Assembly: GCF_000527135.1 (NCBI RefSeq)
Contig: NZ_AZUP01000001.1
Coordinates: 124,001 to 188,000, forward strand
Direction of reading: 5' to 3'
Length of the DNA: 64,000 bases
Origin: Methyloversatilis discipulorum
GTDB taxonomy: Bacteria > Pseudomonadota > Gammaproteobacteria > Burkholderiales > Rhodocyclaceae
Part shown: positions 58,291 to 64,000 of the stretch, piece after piece
Layout of the letters: each line of letters begins with the position of its first letter
How positions within the stretch are numbered: position 1 is the first letter of the stretch
Notes under the pieces: model-generated
What the model was told of the DNA's origin: nothing
Database searches by the model: none
The model's input: only the letters and a program-made list of their open reading frames with translations
Program-made: the position numbers and the translations under genes

Positions 58291-60272
58291 ACGCGCCCCT
58301 GCTCGAAGTGCGCGGCCTGACCGCTGAACTGGATACGCCGGCCGGCATCGCGCGCGCCGTCGACGCGCTCGACTTCGACGTGCGCGCCGGCGAAACGATG
58401 GCGCTGCTGGGTGAGTCCGGCTGCGGCAAGTCGATGACGGCGAATGCGCTGATGCGCCTGCTGCCCGACGTCGGCTACATCGCCGGCGGCAGCGTGCGCC
58501 TGTCCGGCCGCGAACTGACCGTGCTGACCGAGGCCAACATGCGCGAGGCGCGCGGCCGCGACATGGCGATGATCTTCCAGGAGCCGGGCACCAGCCTGAA
58601 TCCGGTGCTCACCGTGATGCAGCAGATCGGCGAGGTACTGGCGCTGCACCGCGGCCTGCGCGGCGCGGCAGCGCGCGCGCGGGCACTCGAGCTGCTGGCT
58701 GCGGTCGGTATTCCGGACGCGGCGCGACGGCTCGACGAATATCCCTTCCAGTTTTCCGGCGGCATGAAGCAGCGCGTCATGATCGCGATAGCGCTGGCCG
58801 GCGAACCGAAACTGCTGATCGCCGACGAGCCGACCACCGCGCTCGACGTGACGATACAGGCGCAGGTGCTCGACCTTCTGGCGAAGCTGCAGCGCGAACA
58901 GGGGATGGCGCTGCTGCTGATCACGCACGACCTCGGCGTGGTTGCGCGCATGGCGCATCAGGTGGGTGTCATGTATGCCGGCCAGCTGATCGAACGCGCG
59001 CCGCGCGCGGCCTTCTTCGCGCAGCCGGCGCACCCGTATTCGCAGCTGCTGTTCGCCGCCTTGCCCGACACCGCGCAGCGCGGGGAGTTGGCCACCATCC
59101 GCGGCTCGGTGCCGCCGCTGACCACCGATTTCCGTGGCTGTCGCTTTGCCGAGCGCTGTCCGCAGGCCTGGGCGCGCTGCCGCGACGAGGCGCCGGCCTG
59201 GCAGTCGGCGGGCGAGGGCCAGCAGGTGCGCTGTCACCTGTACGACCCGGCAGAGGCGGGCCGGCACGCGCAACACGTCGCCCCGTCTGCCGGTGTCGCT
59301 GAAGCTGCACCGTCGGGCGATGCGCAGCCGCTGCTGAGCGTGCGCGAGCTGAAGGTGCATTTCCCGATCCGGCGCGGCGTCCTGCAGCGTACGGTGGGTC
59401 ATGTGCGGGCGGTCGATGGCGTGTCGCTGGATATCCGCGCCGGCCGCACGCTGGCGCTGGTCGGCGAGTCCGGCTGCGGTAAGACCACCGCCGGCAAGGC
59501 GGTGCTGCGACTGATCGAACCGACCGCCGGCAGCGTGACACTGGGCGCTCAGGATGTCGGCGCCGCGTCAGGTGCGGCATTGCGCGAACTGCGCGCGCAG
59601 ATGCAGATGGTGTTCCAGGACCCGTACGGCTCGCTGAACCCGCGCATGCGGGTCGGCGAAATCATCGCTGAGGGCATGTCCGCACTGAAGCGCGCTGGCG
59701 GTGACGAGGCGGTGCGCGCACTGCTCGAGCAGGTCGGCCTGCGGCCGGACATGGCCGATCGCTATCCGCATGAATTTTCCGGCGGCCAGCGCCAGCGTAT
59801 CGCCATCGCGCGCGCGCTCGCGGTGCAGCCGCGGCTCATCGTCTGCGACGAACCGACGTCGGCACTCGACGTGTCGGTGCAGGCGCAGATACTGAATCTG
59901 CTCCGCCGGCTGCAGCGCGAACTGGGGCTGGCCTACCTCTTCATCACGCACAACATCGCGGTGGTTGAGCACCTGGCGCACGACGTGGCGGTGATGTATC
60001 TGGGCCGGATAGTCGAGAGTGGTCCGGTCGATCGCGTGCTGCGCGCGCCGCGTCATCCCTACACGCAGGCGCTGCTGTCGGCGGTGCCGCGCATCGACGG
60101 CGCGCAGCAGCCGCAGAAGCTGGCGGGCGATCTGCCGTCGCCGGCCAGTCCGCCGTCCGGCTGTGCCTTCCACCCGCGCTGTAGGCGCGCGCAGGCGCGG
60201 TGTTCGACCGACCTGCCGCCGCTGGCGGGCGAGGACGGCCGCCAGGCCGTGGCCTGCTGGTATCCGGACTGA
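58287..60272 (+). CDS. Fused double ATPase of the peptide ABC transporter (YejF/DppDF type)
   Basis: A 661-residue protein with two complete nucleotide-binding domains. First: [18 protein letters not shown] and [10 protein letters not shown]. Second: [26 protein letters not shown] and CDEPTSALD. Each ends in the oligopeptide-transporter C-terminal region with Cys-rich [13 protein letters not shown] and [12 protein letters not shown]. The fusion and gene order (binding protein, two permeases, double ATPase) match YejABEF. It overlaps the permease gene by 4 bases. Confidence 0.94.
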   Translation: MNAPLLEVRGLTAELDTPAGIARAVDALDFDVRAGETMALLGESGCGKSMTANALMRLLPDVGYIAGGSVRLSGRELTVLTEANMREARGRDMAMIFQEPGTSLNPVLTVMQQIGEVLALHRGLRGAAARARALELLAAVGIPDAARRLDEYPFQFSGGMKQRVMIAIALAGEPKLLIADEPTTALDVTIQAQVLDLLAKLQREQGMALLLITHDLGVVARMAHQVGVMYAGQLIERAPRAAFFAQPAHPYSQLLFAALPDTAQRGELATIRGSVPPLTTDFRGCRFAERCPQAWARCRDEAPAWQSAGEGQQVRCHLYDPAEAGRHAQHVAPSAGVAEAAPSGDAQPLLSVRELKVHFPIRRGVLQRTVGHVRAVDGVSLDIRAGRTLALVGESGCGKTTAGKAVLRLIEPTAGSVTLGAQDVGAASGAALRELRAQMQMVFQDPYGSLNPRMRVGEIIAEGMSALKRAGGDEAVRALLEQVGLRPDMADRYPHEFSGGQRQRIAIARALAVQPRLIVCDEPTSALDVSVQAQILNLLRRLQRELGLAYLFITHNIAVVEHLAHDVAVMYLGRIVESGPVDRVLRAPRHPYTQALLSAVPRIDGAQQPQKLAGDLPSPASPPSGCAFHPRCRRAQARCSTDLPPLAGEDGRQAVACWYPD

Positions 60273-60296
60273 GCGCCGTCGACGCGAGGAGGAACG

Positions 60297-61340
60297 ATGA
60301 CGTTTCCAGCCATCGCCGGCCTGCGCCTGCCGCTCATCCAGGCGCCGATGGCCGGTGTGCAGGATCACCGGCTTGCCGCTGCCGTTTCGAACGCCGGCGG
60401 TCTCGGTTCGCTGCCGGCCGCCATGCTGGGTGCCGAGGGTTTGCGCGACCAGCTGAGCGCGCTGCAGGCGCTCACCGACCGGCCGATCAACGTCAATTTC
60501 TTCTGTCACGTGCCGCCGTCGCCGGACGCGGCGCGCGAGGCACGCTGGCGCGCTGCGCTCGCGCCGTACTACGCCGAGTTCGGTGTCGATCCGGCGCAGG
60601 TGCCGGCCGGGCCGGGGCGCATGCCTTTCAGTACCGGCATGGCCGACGTGCTCGAAGCCTTCCGTCCGGCGGTCGTCAGCTTCCATTTCGGGCTGCCGGC
60701 GGCCGATCTGCTCGCGCGGGTCAAGGCGTGGGGCGCCTGCGTGCTGGGATCCGCCACCACGGTGGCCGAAGCGCGCTGGCTCGAAGCGTACGGCGCCGAC
60801 GCGATCATCGCGCAGGGGCTGGAGGCGGGCGGGCATCGCGGGCATTTCCTGACCGATGATCTGAGCGAACAGCTCGGCACGTTCGCGCTGCTGCCGCAGG
60901 TGGTGCGCGCGGTGTCGCGCCCGGTCATCGCCGCCGGCGGGATTGCCGACGCCCGGGGCGTGGCGGCCGCGATGGCGCTCGGGGCGAGCGCAGTGCAGGT
61001 CGGCACCGCCTATCTGTGCTGCCCCGAGGCGACGACCTCAGCCGTGCATCGTGCGGCGCTGGGCAGCGAGGCGGCCCGTCACACCGCGCTGACCAATGTG
61101 TTTTCAGGGCGACCGGCGCGCGGAATCGTCAATCGGGCGATGCGCGAACTGGGGCCGATCAGTGCCGATGCGCCAGCGTTTCCGCTCGCCGCAGCGGCGA
61201 TCGCACCGCTGCGTGCGCGCGCCGAAGCGGCCGGAAGCGGCGATTTCTCTCCGCTGTGGTGCGGTCAGAACGCCGCGGGCTGTCAGCCCGTGCCGGCGGC
61301 CGAACTGACGCGGATGCTGTCGGCCGGCTTCGCGCGCTGA
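60297..61340 (+). CDS. Nitronate monooxygenase/2-nitropropane dioxygenase family protein
   Basis: A 347-residue FMN-dependent TIM-barrel protein. Family landmarks are PLIQAPMAGVQDHRLAAAVS, VSNAGGLGSLP, DRPINVNFFCH, GLEAGGHRGHF and PVIAAGGIADARGVAAAM with AVQVGTAYLCCPEA. It oxidises nitronates or related compounds; the physiological substrate is not clear. Strong ribosome site (GAGGAGGAACG) before ATG 60297. It follows the transporter ATPase by 24 bases and may be cotranscribed. Confidence 0.88.
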   Translation: MTFPAIAGLRLPLIQAPMAGVQDHRLAAAVSNAGGLGSLPAAMLGAEGLRDQLSALQALTDRPINVNFFCHVPPSPDAAREARWRAALAPYYAEFGVDPAQVPAGPGRMPFSTGMADVLEAFRPAVVSFHFGLPAADLLARVKAWGACVLGSATTVAEARWLEAYGADAIIAQGLEAGGHRGHFLTDDLSEQLGTFALLPQVVRAVSRPVIAAGGIADARGVAAAMALGASAVQVGTAYLCCPEATTSAVHRAALGSEAARHTALTNVFSGRPARGIVNRAMRELGPISADAPAFPLAAAAIAPLRARAEAAGSGDFSPLWCGQNAAGCQPVPAAELTRMLSAGFAR

Positions 61341-61376
61341 CCGCGCGCCGGCCCGCCCGGCATTCGGTCCACACCG

Positions 61377-62897
61377 CTATTTTTTCGCTGCAGGCTTTTT
61401 CGTTGCGGTTTTCTTGACCGGGACGACGGCCTTTTTCTTGGCGACGGGCGCGGCCTTCTTCTTCGGTGCCGCCGGTTTCACCGCCTTGTTGCCGGACGGC
61501 GCTGCGACCGGCACGTTCACCCAGCGCCCGTTCCGCTTGACGCGCTTGTACTTCGGTTTGTCCACACCGAGGCGCGGCGCTTCTTCGGCGTTGCCGGCAC
61601 CGTCAAGCGACAGGCTGCTGTTCTCGTCGGGCACCAGCAGCGTGGTGCCCGGACCGATCTTCGCCGTCGGCGACAGGCCGTTGAAGCGGCGCAGGCGCCA
61701 TTCGGTCACGCCGAAGCGGCGGATGACGGTGGTCAGCGTTTCCTTCGGACCCAGCGTATAGGTGCGCCACGGCGCACCGGCTGCGGGTGCGGCATCGGCG
61801 TCGCGGTTGCTGAGGTTGGACATGAAGGTGTCGACCGCGTGCGACGGAAGCACCAGCTGCGCGCCACCCTCGCCGGCGCGGATGACCGGTCGCTTGTGCT
61901 GCGGGTTGAGCGCCTTGATCTCGGCCACCGGTACGTCGGCAAGTCGCGCCGCAGTGGCCAGATCCATGGTCGGCGCTTCGGCCACCAGCGTGAAGTAGGG
62001 CTTGTTCTCGACCGTATCGAGCTCGATGCCGAACAGTTCCGGCTGGGCAATGATGTTCTTGAGCGCCTGCAGCTTCGGCACGTAGTGCCGCGTTTCGTTG
62101 GGCATGTTCAGCGAGGCGTAGTCGGTCGGCAGGCCGGCCGCCTGGTTGCGCATGACCGCTCGACCGACCGCGCCTTCGCCCCAGTTGTAGGAGGCGAGCG
62201 CTAGGTGCCAGTCGCCGTGCATTTCGTAGATACGCTGAAGATATTCAAGCGCGGCGGCGGTCGAGGCGACGATGTCGCGGCGGTCGTCGCGCTGCGCGTT
62301 CTGTTCCAGGCCGTAGAGCTTGCCGGTCGACGGGATGAACTGCCACAGCCCCGAGGCCCGCGCCGACGACAGCGCTTCCGGGTTGTAGGCACTTTCAACC
62401 ATGGGCAGCAGCGCCAGTTCGGTCGGCAGGCCGCGCTTCTCGATTTCCTCGACGATGTGGAACATGTAGCGGCGGCCGCGTTCGGTCATCCGCCGGAAGT
62501 AGTCGGGGCGGTTCAGGTACCAGGCCTGGTGCTCCGCCACCAGAGGGTGGTCCAGGTCGGCCATGCCGAAGCCCTTGCGGATGCGTTCCCACAGGTCGTC
62601 CGGCGGCACGGTGAGGTCGATCGGTCTGATCGCTTCCTCTTCATTGGCGATCACTTCGGTCGGTTGCGGAAAGGGAATGGGCTCCGCCTTGCCCGGCTTG
62701 ATGCCCGGCGTCGTGCGGCTGGCCGTGTCCGGGGTACGACGTGCTGCCGGGCGTTCGACCGAGCGGGTGCCGACCGAGGCGCCCGGAGGCTCGGCCGGTT
62801 CTTCGGGCACGACGCCCGTGGCCGCACAGCCGGCGAGCGTTGCGGCCGCCAGCACGAGCAGCGAGCGGCGCAGCAGGGAAACGATGAAATGCGGCAT
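61377..62897 (-). CDS. mltD: MltD-like membrane-bound lytic transglycosylase with LysM and Lys-rich tail
   Basis: A 506-residue outer-membrane lipoprotein (lipobox LAGC) that cleaves the glycan strands of peptidoglycan. The SLT domain has the catalytic Glu in LPMVESAYNPEALS, then ASGLWQFIPSTGKLYGL and the segment ALASYNWGEGAVGRAV. A LysM-like domain follows (YTLGPKETLTTVIRRFGV, LRRFNGL). The last roughly 60 residues are Lys, Ala and Pro only, an H1-like tail unusual for this family. It converges with the monooxygenase gene. Confidence 0.9.
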   Translation of the reverse strand: MPHFIVSLLRRSLLVLAAATLAGCAATGVVPEEPAEPPGASVGTRSVERPAARRTPDTASRTTPGIKPGKAEPIPFPQPTEVIANEEEAIRPIDLTVPPDDLWERIRKGFGMADLDHPLVAEHQAWYLNRPDYFRRMTERGRRYMFHIVEEIEKRGLPTELALLPMVESAYNPEALSSARASGLWQFIPSTGKLYGLEQNAQRDDRRDIVASTAAALEYLQRIYEMHGDWHLALASYNWGEGAVGRAVMRNQAAGLPTDYASLNMPNETRHYVPKLQALKNIIAQPELFGIELDTVENKPYFTLVAEAPTMDLATAARLADVPVAEIKALNPQHKRPVIRAGEGGAQLVLPSHAVDTFMSNLSNRDADAAPAAGAPWRTYTLGPKETLTTVIRRFGVTEWRLRRFNGLSPTAKIGPGTTLLVPDENSSLSLDGAGNAEEAPRLGVDKPKYKRVKRNGRWVNVPVAAPSGNKAVKPAAPKKKAAPVAKKKAVVPVKKTATKKPAAKK

Positions 62898-63019
62898 TGC
62901 GGCGAAAGAGCCAAACCCCGAATGCTAGCCAGCCGGAGCGGGCAGCGTCAAACCTTGCTGTCGGAGTGGGGTTGAAGGAGTGCGGATTGACCGCACGTCG
63001 CGGACGGGGTTCGTCGATG

Positions 63020-63047
63020 TTGTCCCGGGGCTTTGTAAGGTTATGAT
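63020..63047 (+). promoter_or_regulatory. Candidate sigma70 promoter for the terminal diguanylate cyclase gene
   Basis: TTGTCC (63020-63025), a 16-base spacer and TATGAT (63042-63047), 24 bases before ATG 63072. AAAGGG lies close to the start codon. Confidence 0.5.
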
Positions 63048-63071
63048 GGCGAATAAAAAAAGGGTGTGTCC

Positions 63072-64000
<929 letters not shown>

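Overview
The window is about 64 kb of GC-rich, densely coding chromosome. Complex I genes are laid out nuoA-N with separate nuoC and nuoD, RatA and RnfH sit next to SmpB, and tpiA-secG lies directly upstream of nuo. Together these suggest a betaproteobacterium, probably in the Rhodocyclales/Nitrosomonadales area and Methyloversatilis-like. That placement is inferred from gene order and protein style; no database was searched. I recognised no rRNA, tRNA, CRISPR array, prophage or complete insertion sequence.

Left half (1-30,170) is mainly housekeeping. In order it carries the end of folP, glmM, a MetY-type sulfhydrylase, and the phosphate transporter pstSCAB, which has a candidate PHO box and an internal terminator after pstS but no phoU or phoBR nearby. 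Then come tpiA, secG and the complete 14-gene nuo operon, followed by a Nudix hydrolase, folK, a hemerythrin with an FNR-like site, smpB, ratA, rnfH, a DUF4124 protein, guaB and guaA. A small four-helix-bundle gene, possibly a mobile passenger, sits between guaB and guaA.

The middle (30,180-47,280) is accessory. A Fur-box-preceded FecI/FecR pair controls a TonB-dependent receptor with a signalling domain and a DUF4198 protein, which fits metal or siderophore uptake. Two signalling units follow: an HD-GYP response regulator overlapping a hybrid kinase, then a four-gene overlapping operon. That operon encodes a periplasmic-binding-protein-like lipoprotein, a multi-PAS membrane kinase, a single-domain receiver, and a 1114-residue REC-REC-PAS-GAF-PAS-GGDEF-EAL protein. 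A ligand-to-cyclic-di-GMP pathway is the simplest reading, and it is the most interesting system in the window.

The right part (47,280-64,000) begins with a block of four REP-type palindromes in two inverted pairs. It continues with dinB, a rhomboid protease, a LysR regulator divergent from a TauE-type permease across a perfect operator-like inverted repeat, and a LON-domain protein coupled to a DUF6279 lipoprotein. A Yej/Opp-like peptide ABC transporter follows, probably starting with a leaderless transcript. The end holds a nitronate monooxygenase-like gene, an MltD-like transglycosylase and a diguanylate cyclase cut by the window edge.

Two intergenic elements stand out. One is a small insertion between nuoE and nuoF flanked by 10-bp direct repeats. 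The other is a longer, related, hairpin-rich block between the two peptide-permease genes.
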